Source of the DNA: Cupriavidus sp. UYMMa02A
GTDB lineage: Bacteria > Pseudomonadota > Gammaproteobacteria > Burkholderiales > Burkholderiaceae
Assembly (NCBI GenBank): GCA_001725945.1
Contig: LRMT01000304.1
Span: 1-47,589, forward strand
Direction: 5' to 3'
DNA length: 47,589 nt
Part shown: positions 1 to 9,353 of the stretch, piece after piece
Layout: every line of letters starts with the position of its first letter
How positions within the stretch are numbered: the stretch's first letter is position 1
The notes under the pieces: model-generated
Databases searched by the model: none
Seen by the model: the letters and a program-made list of their open reading frames with translations, nothing else
Told to the model about the DNA's origin: nothing
Position numbers and translations under genes: made by a program

Positions 1-76
1 CCGAACGTACGGTGCGGCTCCGAGTCGCCGCCTGCAACTGTTCACGCTCAGACTCGGTCAAGTTCATCTTTTTCAT
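1..76 (-). CDS. IS630-family transposase, N-terminal fragment leaving the window
   Basis: The minus strand opens an ORF at ATG 76 with a second in-frame ATG at 67. It runs off the left edge after 25 codons. The peptide has the LTESEREQLQ pattern typical of the start of IS630/Tc1-like transposases, just before their helix-turn-helix. Only the N-terminus is visible, so the family call rests on a short stretch and the catalytic residues cannot be checked. It fits the IS-rich neighbourhood. Confidence 0.45.
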   Translation of the reverse strand, partial: MKKMNLTESEREQLQAATRSRTVRS

Positions 77-560
77 GCACCTAATTCAATCACAAACGGG
101 TGCTTTTTCAATGACGCAGTGGACTAGCAATGAGGGTGAGCGCACAATCCATTTTCGCGACTTCGCTACCTCCTGTCGATGGCGGCTAAATCCGCGCAAT
201 TCTGGCCGTATCACATAGGGGAGGCGTGACGCGAGAGCAAAATTAACTCGCGTAAATGACCAACGCATCGTGACCCGGATGTCAATGCAGGCCACGGTGA
301 AGGGAGCCCGTAGCGACTGGAGACGTGCCCTGCATCGGGGCGTGCCGTCCGCATGGTAGAAAGGTGTTTGCCGAAGAAGAACAACAGGCGCAGCGCCGGC
401 CTCAACCGACAAGTCCGGTCCGGCGCCGCACCTCTACAAGGGATATCCACATGGCAGGCCTGTTGGCCGGCCGGACAGCCGTGTGAGCCGTCAGTATCGC
501 ATTGCTCACGCGCCCGTCGACCTTGTTCGACTCCTCCTCTTTGGCGTTCTGGAGGAACCG
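77..560. other. No recognisable gene
   Basis: About 480 bases upstream of the IS630-like start. ORFs on both strands are long by chance in this GC-rich DNA, but none has a convincing start, ribosome-binding site or family pattern. It is probably inter-IS debris. Confidence 0.4.
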
Positions 561-563
561 CCA

Positions 564-690
564 ATGCAGCCGCCCACGGGCCGCCTGTACGTGTGCGCCC
601 GTTGCCGGGCGCAAGTATCGTCTGCCGCCGTTGCGATCGTGACTATTCTGCTGCGGTCGCGACTGCTCTTTGGCTTCGCGCCGGGCCAGC
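564..690 (+). pseudogene. Remnant of a small cysteine-rich (zinc-binding-like) protein
   Basis: From ATG 564 the translation shows VCARCRAQV. After frame changes it shows VCRRCDRD and then FCCGRDCSLASRR, giving repeated CxxC pairs in an arginine-rich setting. I recall small proteins of this layout next to transposase genes in Burkholderiales, but I cannot name the family. At least two frame shifts are needed to read it through. It is directly followed by other mobile-element fragments, so it is called a remnant. Confidence 0.35.
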
Positions 691-793
691 GTTCGAATCC
701 ATCGAGGCGCAGGGCGTGGAGGCGTTTCTCGAGCAGATACAGGGCGAACTGATCGGGCGGACCTACGTGCCATTACGGGCGCGGCGGCAGGAG
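691..793 (+). pseudogene. Group II intron reverse-transcriptase fragment
   Basis: About 34 codons read FESIEAQGVEAFLEQIQ and then YVPLRARRQE. This matches the region of group II intron reverse transcriptases just before RT block 1, where the usual pattern is 'ie..gv..wl..l...l....Y.P.p.rr..IPK'. The fragment lacks the IPK block and all catalytic motifs, and is fused to recombinase sequence downstream. It is a different copy from the intron fragment at 2.3-3.0 kb, which lies on the other strand. Confidence 0.4.
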
Positions 794-854
794 ATGGACC
801 TGACGCGTGCATGGCAGGCGAAGCAACCTTCCATAATTTGCAGTCCCTGGGCAG

Positions 855-2236
855 GTCGACCTATCTGGGGGCACCTACGCCATGAGCGCGTGCTCGGTCT
901 GATCCGGAATCCCTCGTATGCGGGGGTCTATGTCTTCGGCCGTTACCAATATCGTCAGCGAATCACGCCGCAGGGAGAGGTCCGTAAGCGAGTGCAGCCG
1001 GTACCCAAGGCGGACTGGCGTGTCCATCTTCCCGACCATCACGAAGCTATATCGCCCCGGAGGAATTCGAGCGCAACCAGGAGCGCCTGGCGCGCAATCG
1101 GACCAACGGCGAAGGTACCGTGCTCAGCGGAGCGGCGCGTGAAGGATTGGCGTTGCTGCAGGGGATACTGATCTGTGGCTGCTGTGGCCGGGCGCTGACC
1201 GTTCGCTACCAGGGTAACGGTGGCCTTTATCCCTTGTACCTCTGCAGTGCGCGCGGCGCGACGGTCTGGCGACAACCGATTGCATGAACGTGCGCAGCGA
1301 CCTGCTTGACAACGCGATTGGCGAAGCAGTGCTTGCGGCCCTGCGGCCAGCCGAACTCAAACTCGCCGTGACCGCCCTGAACGAACTCGAGCAACGCGAT
1401 CACGCCATCATGCGTCAGTGGCATATGCGCATCGAACGCGCCGAGTATGAGGTCGCGCTCGCCGACCGTCGCTACCAGGAATGCGATCCCTCTAACCGTC
1501 TGGTCGCGGGCACCCTCGAGCGGCGCTGGAATGACGCGATGCTTCGCCTCGAAGCGATCAAGATGGAAGCCGCTCAGTTCCAGAGCCAGAAGGCGCGGGT
1601 CGCCACGCCCGAACAGAAGGCCCAGGTCCTCGCACTGGCGCGCAATCTGCCGCGCCTCTGGCGTGCTCCAACTACTGCAGCGAAGGATCGCAAATGCATG
1701 TTGCGACTGCTCATTCTGGACATTACGGTCGAGAAACTTCCCGCAACCCGACAGGTGGTCCTACACGTGCGCTGGCAGGGCGGCACCTGTACCGACACCA
1801 CCGTGCCTTTACCCAAGCCGGTCGCCGACGCGATGCGCTATCCCACTGCGACCGTCGAGCACGTGCGCAAACTATCGCAACATCTGTCCGCCCCGCAAAT
1901 CGTTGCACACCTCAATCAGAAGGGCTTGCGCAGCCCAACTGGCAAATCGTTCACGCTCTCCATGGTCAATGGATCCCTACCGGTACGGGATTGTGGCAAC
2001 CAGCTTCTTGCGGCCTGAGGAGCTCACGGTACAGCAACTCGCTCACCGACTGGGCATCAGTACAAACGTCGTGTATTACTGGATTGAGGATTGAGCGCCA
2101 GGTGGTCGACGCTCGTAAGCTGGACGGGCGGGGCCCGTGGTGGATCACGCTGGATCCCACCAAGGAACATCAACTACGGCACCGGGTGCGCGCTTCAGGG
2201 CATCTTCGGGGGCAACATTCCCACACTCAACTGTGA
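855..2236 (+). pseudogene. Large serine recombinase, C-terminal part, multiply frameshifted
   Basis: The translation shows the Recombinase-domain signature RVLGLIRNPSYAGVYVFGRY. After a frame change near 1050 comes a zinc ribbon (CGCCGRALT). Then follows a long helical region from 1284, a late block with TVEHVRKLSQHLSAPQIVAHL, and a C-terminal helix-turn-helix (QQLAHRLGISTNVVYYWI) ending near WWITLD. The catalytic N-terminal resolvase domain with its active serine is absent. At least four frame changes are needed (about 1050, 1263, 2010 and 2075). In the family these enzymes are about 600-700 residues and move integrative elements; this copy is a truncated relic. Confidence 0.75.
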
Positions 2237-2254
2237 GAGGTGCATTATGAAATC

Positions 2255-2510
2255 ACCGTCGGCACACCCAGCTTTCTCGTGCCTCCCGATGCTTTGGGAA
2301 TCTCCACCTGCTTGACCGGGGGTGGCAGGTATGATCCGACGACATCCGGTTCCACAGCTTGTACAGATTCTTCGACAGGTTCTGCTCGAACTCGGCGATG
2401 GTTTCATCGTCGATGCCTGCAGCCCCACGGTTGCCCTTGACCTGCTGGTATGCCTCCCATACTGTGCGCTTCGCAATGCTATAAGGTTTCGCCGCAATCA
2501 CGTTGTTCAT
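2255..2510 (-). pseudogene. Group II intron reverse transcriptase/maturase, N-terminal fragment
   Basis: Starting at ATG 2510 the minus strand encodes about 58 residues of a typical intron-encoded protein, including TVWEAYQQVKGNRGAAGIDD and LSKNLYKLWNRMSS. A frame shift then leads to the RWRFPKHREA..KLGVPTV block that precedes RT1. The protein stops there; the YADD motif, maturase (X) and endonuclease domains are missing. The truncation point abuts the recombinase remnant. The intron RNA region lies upstream of this ORF. Confidence 0.7.
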
Positions 2511-3028
2511 CCCCGTAGCTTGACAACGTTTATCGGCAGGATAACGTCACCCCTTCGCTCCACACCCATTACAGGCGCTTCCACGCTACTACGGGTGACT
2601 CCGCCCCTTGGTCCAGCATCGGTATTCTTCCTCATGGTTTCTGCCATTTGTCATTTCCCTTCGCATCTGGAACAAGGTTCTCACGTTCCGTACCAAAGCC
2701 TGTATTGAGATCATGCCGCCTATACACCGGCTGCCATCGGGCCCGTAAGCAGGTATCGTCCCGATTTGTCCTGAAGCCAATGGTCTACCTCAGTTTCGAC
2801 AGCGCCTTGGGGCATAACGATGCGTCATCGGACGGTTTGCTTTCGCTCATCTTCTCAATACGTACCTGCCACCCTCAGTGGGTGACTTTCCACAGTCGCT
2901 CACCACCATGCCTTTTGAACGCAGCGGCACCGGGCGGTTTGAAGTCGACTCCTGCAAGCCGACTCCGGAAGGCCTTCTTCCATCTTCAGTACAGCATCCC
3001 AAGCTTGCGCTCGGTTCGTGACACACAC
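2262..3028 (-). mobile_element. Truncated group II intron, 5' part, inside an IS5-family transposase gene
   Basis: The IS5 reading frame upstream stays intact to a Gln-Gln-Trp codon triplet ending at 3028 and is then replaced by sequence starting GTGTGTGTCACG on the minus strand. That fits the GUGYG 5' consensus of group II introns. About 520 bases of non-coding sequence follow, the usual size of domains I-III, before the intron ORF starts at 2510. The 3' part of the ORF and domains V-VI are missing. Secondary structure was not computed. Confidence 0.6.
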
Positions 3029-3549
3029 CACTGCTGGCCTTTACGTGTTTGATGCATTTCAGGGTCCCGCGATTTCTCCCTGTTCTTCGTCAAAGAAGGC
3101 GCGCCGATAGCATCCACAATCGTGCCGCTCTTGAGCCTTGCTCTTGCAACACCCGACCCAACCTCGGCGAAGATTCGCTCGCCCAGCTTGTGCTCTTCCA
3201 GCAGGTGCCGGAATTTGAGCAGCGTCCTCGCGTCTGGAACAGTTTCGCTGCCCAGGTCAATACCCACAAAACGACTCAGGCTGAGGCTGTCATACAGCAC
3301 CTCTTCGCATGCAAGGTCGGCAAGGTTGAACCAGTGCTGCACAAAATGAATCCGCAACATGCGCTCGATCGCGATGGGCGGGCGACCGTTGCCGCGTTTC
3401 GGGTAATACGGCTCCACCACCACGCACAGTTTGGCCCACGGCACGAGCCTGTTCATCTCATCGAGAAACGCCTCGCGTCGCCTAAGTTTGCGCTGCGCTC
3501 CGAATCCCGCGCATTGATCGACCGCCATCGCCAGTGTCAGTTGCTTCAT
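3029..3549 (-). pseudogene. IS5-family transposase, N-terminal half, interrupted by a group II intron
   Basis: From ATG 3549 about 174 codons read cleanly as an IS5-family transposase: MKQLTLAMAVDQCAGFG, the DUF772-type region ERMLRIHFVQHWFNLAD, then KSGTIVDAIGAPSLTKN, which carries the first catalytic aspartate. The frame ends at MHQTRKGQQW, just before the conserved strand normally followed by the second aspartate. From that point the sequence is group II intron. The rest of the DDE domain is not present downstream, so the copy cannot be functional. Confidence 0.75.
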
Positions 3550-3925
3550 CGTTTTTGCTTTTACCGTCGCGATCCACGCTATAACGCATGACAGCCATGA
3601 GTGGTGGACTTGATCAGCATTGCTCTAGCACACGGAACTGTCATCCTCAGACATCAAACGGGTGCATGCTGCTGCCTTGAGCTCCGTAGTTGAGGTGCAG
3701 AAGGTCCGTGACATCGGTATCCGTTGCGCGGTGCTGACATTTAGCGTGGTTCAGAACTCGCGATGAAACGAACCAGCCCCCTAGCCGAAGGCCCCGTTGG
3801 TTTGCTCTTTTGCAAGATACCCAACAAATTTAGGATTTTTCGGACGTTTTTTCCGACAATGTCGGTACGTTTTTATCTTGTCATCCCTCCAGGGTACCAG
3901 GTTTGCCGCAAAGTGCCTAACACCG
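3550..3925. other. No recognisable gene
   Basis: About 375 bases upstream of the IS5-like start and downstream of the IS3-like remnant. It is somewhat more AT-rich than its surroundings. I see no ORF with family features or a good ribosome-binding site. Confidence 0.4.
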
Positions 3926-3929
3926 TCTA

Positions 3930-4340
3930 GCTCAGGCACTCCTCGCGGAAGCGTCCATTGGACGCCTCATTCTTTGCGTTATCGGTCGGCTTGCCGGGAC
4001 GTGAGAAGTCCATTTCTACGCGGTTCTCGTATACCCATCGGTGCAGCGCCTCGAGATGAATTTGGACACTTGTCTGCCTTGAGTATCAACGATCGTGAGT
4101 CAAACGCCGACCGTCAAACAACGCGTCAGCTACAAAATCCATACCCCAGATCTCGTCGACCGCAGTGATTGCCTGCTTCGGCTGTCGAAGTCTTGCTGAC
4201 CTGTTTCGCCAAGGCCGCTTGTGTCGCAAGGACGAACCTACTCGCTAGCGCCAGCCTTCCGACGCGGCATCACATGCGTGCGACGATAGCCGCAGTGCAC
4301 CCGAGTCCGCGTGATCTCCCGGATGCGCGCGACGAGTGCA
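3930..4340 (-). pseudogene. IS3-family (IS407-like) transposase OrfB remnant
   Basis: Reading the minus strand from about 4340 gives RIREITRTRVHCGYRR..HVMPRR, the region between the helix-turn-helix and the integrase core of IS3-family OrfB (usually 'R.GYRR.HV.LRREG'). Closer to 3930 it gives VEMDFSRPGKPTDNA and then SNGRFREECL. The latter is the conserved block holding the third acidic residue (normally 'N.(F/Y)IESFNG..R.ECL'), but here the catalytic glutamate position is altered. Several stops and deletions lie between the two blocks. Confidence 0.6.
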
Positions 4341-4447
4341 CTTGAATCGCGCCCCACGATGGATATCGTGTCGGATTTTACGACCTTTCATATGGCACGA
4401 CACGTGCATCAGGACAAGAGGAACTGTTCACGACTCAGGAGAAGCCC

Positions 4448-4860
4448 TTGTCATCCCCGAACCTTATAGCAAACTACACGGTAGTCGAACTGCCAGTGAA
4501 GAAACTCCGGCCAAGCGAGAAGATCAATGTGCCACGCGCTTGGACTCTGCTCAAATCGATCGCAGCAACTAAGCGATGGACCACACCAATTTAGTCGAGC
4601 ATCGCCATTTCATTATCATGGATGGCCATCACCGCCACTTTTGTGCCGGGGAATTGGGTCTCTCGCGTGTACCATGCATCTTACTTTCCTATGGTGACCC
4701 AAACTTGGATGTGACCTACTGGGCCAATCCTGAACCCGTTGCTATCGACGACATTATCGAAGCCGGCCTTTCTGGGAATTTGATGAGTTTCAAGACTACC
4801 CGACACAAATTGAAGGTGACATTGCCGGGTTGTGTAATCGATCTCGATGACCTCAGGTGA
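4448..4860 (+). CDS. ParB-fold L-serine kinase, SerK/SbnI-like (frame broken by one base)
   Basis: I place the start at TTG 4448: AGGAGA (4437-4442) sits five bases upstream. The first frame reads ANYTVVELPVKKLRPSEKIN and RAWTLLKSIAATKRW and hits a stop at TAG (4591-4593). The continuation, one frame over, reads HFIIMDGHHRHFCAGELGL and ends at 4860. Adding one T to the TTT at 4590-4592 joins both parts into about 137 residues. The DGHHR motif and fold match the ParB/sulfiredoxin-like serine kinases SerK and SbnI, which make O-phospho-L-serine from free serine. SbnI supplies SbnA in staphyloferrin B synthesis, and an SbnA-like gene lies 105 bases downstream. The break may be a sequencing error. 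Function is inferred from family and context. Confidence 0.65.
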
Positions 4861-4965
4861 GCCGCCGCTTGCTCGAAAAAGCTCGCTGCCTTCTGTTCGG
4901 ATCGCGAACATTTTTTTGCCCGAAGAAACTCAATCGAAAACACGAATAAGGATAGGAACAGACTA

Positions 4966-6024
4966 ATGATCGTAAACAGCATACTTGATACCATCGGGCA
5001 GACCCCACTGCTGCACATTCCTGTACGTGGCGGTGAAGTCAGTCTTTATCTTAAGCTTGAGATGTTCAACCCGTCTGGATCAATGAAGGACCGCATGGGG
5101 CTGAGCATGGTCGACAATCGACCCATCAGTGAGGATAATGTTGGTATCGTTGAATCTTCGTCAGGCAATACTGCTAGTGCGTTGGCCATGATCTCGGCTG
5201 TGCGAAGAATCAAGTTCACAGCCCTGATGGACTCTCATGCAAGCCTCGAGAAGATTCTGACGGTTCGCGCATTCGGAAGCAACATCCGGGTAGTTGGCAG
5301 TGGCGACGGTGCACTAGCCACTGACGTGCGCGACCGGGAAGCCATGCGAATCTCTATCGAAGAGGGGAGCTATTGGACTGAACAGCACAATAACCCGGCA
5401 AATCCAGCCGGGTATGTTGGACTGGTGACTGAATTGCTCGACGACCTCGGGCCGACAATTTCGCATTTTGTGTGCGCTATCGGCACTGGCGGGTCACTAT
5501 GTGGTTCCGCACGTCAGCTGCGGATGCATATTCCTCGACTTCAAGTGATTGGCGTGGAGCCCGTCGGAAGTGTCATCTTCGGTGGCCAGAGTGGGGACTA
5601 CCTCCAATCTGGCACCGGCACGCCTGAAGGAGCCGATGTAGGCATGGCGATTGACTACGACGTAATAGATTCTGGCCGCAAAGTTAGCGACGAGATGGCC
5701 TTCTCGACTTGCCATTATTTGGCCCAGCGGCACGGCTTATTGGTTGGCGGATCGGCGGGGGGGGCGATCTTTGAGGCGCTCAATGTGGCGCGGCAAGCAC
5801 CGACGGGATCGCGCATCGTCACACTTGCGTGCGACAGTGGTACCAAATACTTGGACACCATTTTCAATCAAGACTGGCTGGCGACTCATGAGATCAAAAT
5901 CGTTGACCTTGAAGAGTATTTCCGTGAACTTCTTGTCGACGAGACAATTGCAGAAAACCTCCAAAGGAGGGGTAAAACTTCTACCGTATCGAGTAATACA
6001 ACATCCCGTAAATACCTTCAATAA
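4966..6024 (+). CDS. SbnA/cysteine-synthase-like PLP enzyme (probable O-phosphoserine-dependent)
   Basis: An intact 352-residue fold-type II PLP enzyme; AAGGATAGGAA lies just before ATG 4966. Visible motifs: GQTPLL near residue 11; NPSGSMKDR near 36-44 with the PLP-binding lysine; the substrate loop ESSSGNTA near 65; the phosphate-cradle GTGGSLCG near 172; and GGSAGG near 265. It shares VIFG and YLDTIF..DWL patterns with SbnA, the staphyloferrin B enzyme that condenses O-phosphoserine with glutamate. A serine-kinase gene lies directly upstream, which supports O-phosphoserine as substrate. The partner dehydrogenase SbnB is not in the window. The last ~20 residues (TSTVSSNTTSRK) look atypical, and the stop overlaps an opposing remnant, so the extreme C-terminus may be altered. 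A plain cysteine synthase is the alternative. Confidence 0.75.
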   Translation: MIVNSILDTIGQTPLLHIPVRGGEVSLYLKLEMFNPSGSMKDRMGLSMVDNRPISEDNVGIVESSSGNTASALAMISAVRRIKFTALMDSHASLEKILTVRAFGSNIRVVGSGDGALATDVRDREAMRISIEEGSYWTEQHNNPANPAGYVGLVTELLDDLGPTISHFVCAIGTGGSLCGSARQLRMHIPRLQVIGVEPVGSVIFGGQSGDYLQSGTGTPEGADVGMAIDYDVIDSGRKVSDEMAFSTCHYLAQRHGLLVGGSAGGAIFEALNVARQAPTGSRIVTLACDSGTKYLDTIFNQDWLATHEIKIVDLEEYFRELLVDETIAENLQRRGKTSTVSSNTTSRKYLQ

Positions 6025-6311
6025 TTTTCGGGCTGCAAATAGGGCTGTAGCAGCGTGACGACCACTCCGGCCATCTCGTCCAGCGAACCCGTGCCCGGCA
6101 GCGGTTCCCAACGACCACTATGGCTGCGAAACGCCGCGCTATAACGATTGCGGCTGAGTTCGGTAAGGCGTGCGACAACAATCGGCTCCTCATCGTCCAG
6201 TCGCTTGATCAGCAGGTGACGCCCCCAGGCTTGCGTGACGATCTGCTCATGTCCGAGCAGGCTGCGCAGTTGACGCTGGAGTTCGGCCGCGTAATGTAAT
6301 GGATCGAGAGG
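6018..6311 (-). pseudogene. Truncated conserved protein of unknown function
   Basis: The minus strand reads without stops from about 6311: YEPLDPLHYAAELQRQL, GRHLLIKRLDDEEPIVVARL, FRSHSGRWEPLPGTG and DEMAGVVVTLLQPYLQ, ending at TGA 6018. The amphipathic, aromatic-rich pattern looks like real protein, but I do not recognise the family. An in-frame stop lies immediately upstream and the N-terminus is lost or frameshifted. The stop codon overlaps the end of the PLP-enzyme gene on the other strand by seven bases. Confidence 0.4.
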
Positions 6312-6415
6312 TTCGTATGGTCAGCCAGAAAGGCTTGAACGGCGTCGGTTCCCGAGGGTGTTTCGGGCGCGTTGACGTTTACATGCTGTCGCTACATCCG
6401 ATGTCATTGAGTCGT

Positions 6416-6840
6416 CAGGCCCTCACGGTGTTGACTTCGCGCGGTTTGAGTATCGCCCCAGCGGGAATCTCGCCGTGTTCGAGATAGCGCCACAGCGCGA
6501 TCGCCAGACGGCGTGCACGCGCGACGATACCGATACGCCGCAGCCGCTTGCCGCGCCGGCAAAGCGCTGATTGGGCCTGTGGCTGAGCTGGCTGCGGGGC
6601 TGCAGGCGCAGCCAGCTCCAGGCGAGCTTCACCATCAGCCACCGGCATCGCCGGTTGCCCGCCTTCTGATACCGAGTTCCACGTCGCTGGTGCCGCTGGC
6701 GTAGGGCGTGGGCGTGAGGCCCAGACAGCCGGCCACTTCGCGGCGGTTGCGAAACTGCCGCCAGCCAAAGAGTTCCCTGACGAGGGTCCACGCGCTGCCG
6801 GTACCGCTGCCCGCAAGCTGTGCGAGCAGCGCACTTCACC
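6416..6840 (-). pseudogene. IS110-family transposase, C-terminal remnant
   Basis: Across two frames the minus strand shows SAWTLVRELFGWRQFRNRREVA-like sequence, then GLTPTPYASGT(S)-, KAGNRRCRWLMVKLAWSW, GKRLRRIGIVARARRLAIAL and WRYLEHGEIPAGA. This is the Transposase_20 (C-terminal) domain of IS110/IS1111-type DEDD transposases, including the conserved serine-containing TPTPYASG block. The N-terminal DEDD domain is missing, so it is a fragment. A frame shift lies near 6600-6700. Confidence 0.75.
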
Positions 6841-7198
6841 CCTCAGGCTCGCAAAGCCTTTAGTGTGTTGCATCGACCGGTTGAATCCGCAGCGGCCACC
6901 TGCCGTCGTATTCTGCCCACGGAGGGCTGTGCCAGGCGCATCCATTTGCGTGCTCCTTCGGAGAAAACGAGTGTGCAAGTCCCGTTTTACTCCGGTCGGG
7001 CTTACTGCCGCGGCCCTCCCACATAGCATCTAAGACAATAACCACCGAACCGAAGGCCAGAACATATGGCGTCGTCTTCGTCTAATACTCGCGCTACTAT
7101 TTTGAGCTGGGACCGTGTCCCGACATCCTTACTGTCGCTCCATACAGAGCATTGTATCTTCAGATACTGATGGGCCGAAAGCGGCGTCGCATGATCAC
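6841..7198. other. No supported gene
   Basis: About 360 bases between the IS110 remnant and the 3' end of the PLP-GNAT gene. Short ORFs exist on both strands, but I see no family pattern, terminator or clear insertion-sequence end. Confidence 0.35.
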
Positions 7199-8883
7199 CT
7201 AGCTACGGTATGGCACGGCCTTATGAAGCAGGTCGAAAGTATCTCCCCGACCGTTTCCAGAGTCTATCTCGCATTCGAGGATATCCTGCATTCCATGCGG
7301 ACCGCAGTAGCTAACGCCGGTCTCACGAAAGTTCGATTGACGATACAGCTGCCTGGCTTTTACATTACGCGCGTTAACGGCGAGCATGAGACGCTTGACG
7401 CATAATCGATTCGCTGCAATCCATTCCCTAGCCAGAAGAAGTGCCGCCTTGCCATATCCGTTACCTTGATACGATCGACCTATGCGAAGGCTATGCAAAG
7501 TAATAGCGTCTGACGGAGCCCATTCTGGAAGAGCGGCTTTTTCACGGAGGACAAAAAAGCCAACGATTTCGTCTCGGATAACAATCGAAAAAGGGTGTTC
7601 CTGATCGGGATTTGAGCTATTGCGCAGTTCAGAAAATACCACGTACAGGGGATCCACGAACTGCGCCTGCTCGAACTCCAAATCCAGATGCGTCACATAA
7701 GCATTATCAAAAGGAGACAAGGCCATCAGCGCTGGGTTGAAATCTTCTTTCGAAGACTCCCCCGGCTCAGCGCGTTCTTTCGGACGAGATGCGATTGAAC
7801 GTACAGTCATGGATCGCTGCGGAGACTCGAGCAAATTTGTCGATGGTGGATCGACGAGGCCAGAAAAGACCTCTTCAAGCGTCCGCCTCCCCCATGCATA
7901 GTACGACCATCCCTTCAAGTCGTCAGTAGGCGCATTTACGGTCGAGGGCTCTTGACGCGCCGCATCAGGCCACCCAGGTAGCGAGGACAACCAACCATCG
8001 TCGTAGACTGTTTCGAGATAGTGATGACCCTCGTCGGGAAAGATAGCGACAACCTTCTTGCCAGGGTGTTTATTTGACCACCAGTTTGCCACTCTATAAG
8101 CCGCACCGCTAGTCGGCCCCATAAATAGCCCTTGATCCCGATGCAGTCGATGAGTCGCGTCACACACTTCGACACAAGTCAGCCAATGAATTTCGTCAAG
8201 TTGACTATGATCGAGATTGGAAGGGACAATTTCTCCGCCCAGATTGCCGAAGTCTATCAACTTCCCACTTGGTCTGCCAAACAGCACCGAATTTGGAGTA
8301 TCAACGCCGATCGCCTGCAGTTCGGGTAGTGTGGCTCTGAGAACTCGTGTCGTCCCGCACATGGACCCTCCTGACCCAACTGACCCCACCAAGCCTTCAA
8401 ATTTCCCTACTCTTTCAATCAGCAATTTGGCGAATTTACCGTAAGCTAGCGGATTGTCCTTGTTGGAATACTGCGATGCCCAAAAGCTGCCAGGTATCTC
8501 TTTCAGATATCGGGCGAGCCGGTTTAACCGCGCCTGCTGAAGTCCACCATTGCGCGCGGGCTTGTCGACAATATCCAAGTGTACGCCGAGTTCGACGAGC
8601 GCTTACGAAGATGCCGATCCAGCGTCAAATCGCTCACTAATACAAGGTTGTAGCCGTACTGCACAGCAAGCATGGCTAACGCGAGACCAAAAGTGCCTGA
8701 AGAGGACTCACAGATGGTGGCCCCTGGCCGAAGCAAGCCCTCCTCAACGGCTCGCTCCAGCATAAACCGCGCTGGGAGCAACTTCATAAGAGAAAAGCTC
8801 GCCCCATATAGGTCGTCACTCAATTCAACGATTCGGGGATTTTCGAGGTCTTCAAGCTTGCGCATCAGGGTGCGGTCAAACAT
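7199..8883 (-). CDS. PLP-dependent cysteine-synthase-like enzyme fused to a GNAT acetyltransferase (frame broken once)
   Basis: From ATG 8883 the first frame covers about 95 residues. It includes YGASFSLMKLLPARFMLERA, with the likely PLP lysine, and the ESSSGTFGLALAM substrate loop. The second frame continues with GSVGSGGSMCGTTR (phosphate cradle), NSVLFGRPSG and GPTSGAAYRVANWW, and ends the catalytic domain at YLETVYDDGWL. One base added near 8600 joins the frames. A linker of about 60 residues follows, then a ~170-residue GNAT domain with the acetyl-CoA motif IGRSYQGNGYGKAALLLA and a late NVKARQLYRQSNF motif. Total is about 560 residues against about 320 for the family. The fusion suggests the amino acid made by the first domain is N-acetylated or acylated by the second. 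It converges on the SbnA-like gene. Confidence 0.7.
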
Positions 8884-9353
8884 TTTTCACTCTCCGGCTA
8901 CCATTCAGTGGATGAGTACCGGGTGCTCAAAACCCGAACTCCGTAAATCACGACTTGCTAGCTCCAGTTCTTTCCAACCCACTCTTTCGCAGGATCAGAC
9001 TTTAATTGCACAACGGTTCCAGTGTGGGCGACCTGTCACCGCTCGCTCCATACCGAACGTTAATTGCCGAGATCTAGATCACGCCAGCTTCGGGAGCAGC
9101 TTCTGGTTGGTGTGCGCACTCACGCGACCAAGTCTTCGGGCTTCTTAACGCCACCGAACACGATGCCCCTCTCGCGGAAATCGCAGGCGACTTCACCGTT
9201 GTGAACGAACGGCTTGATCGTGGGACTGATCCTGCAGTGGGCCTTGCCCCGCTCACTGGAACAGAAACGCTATGCAATCTTTCAGGTAAATTGGGATTTT
9301 CATCACCGGGCCCCGCCGTCGCACGCCGGACGACAACGATATTCCAGCACCCG
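8884..9353. other. Upstream region of the PLP-GNAT gene with unassigned coding-like debris
   Basis: No complete gene is visible. On the minus strand around 9130-9210 a stop-free stretch reads KPFVHNGEVACDFRERGIVF and then GGVKKPEDLV. It looks protein-like but I do not recognise it. No clear promoter could be assigned for the minus-strand gene starting at 8883. Confidence 0.3.

Noticed and set aside
353..1171. A single 272-residue plus-strand ORF
   Set aside because: It strings together pieces of three unrelated mobile-element genes in one accidental frame; the family patterns jump between frames.
6841..7045. Minus-strand ORF beginning MVIVLDAMWEGRGSK
   Set aside because: No ribosome-binding site and no family pattern; the adjacent IS110 remnant starts in a different frame.
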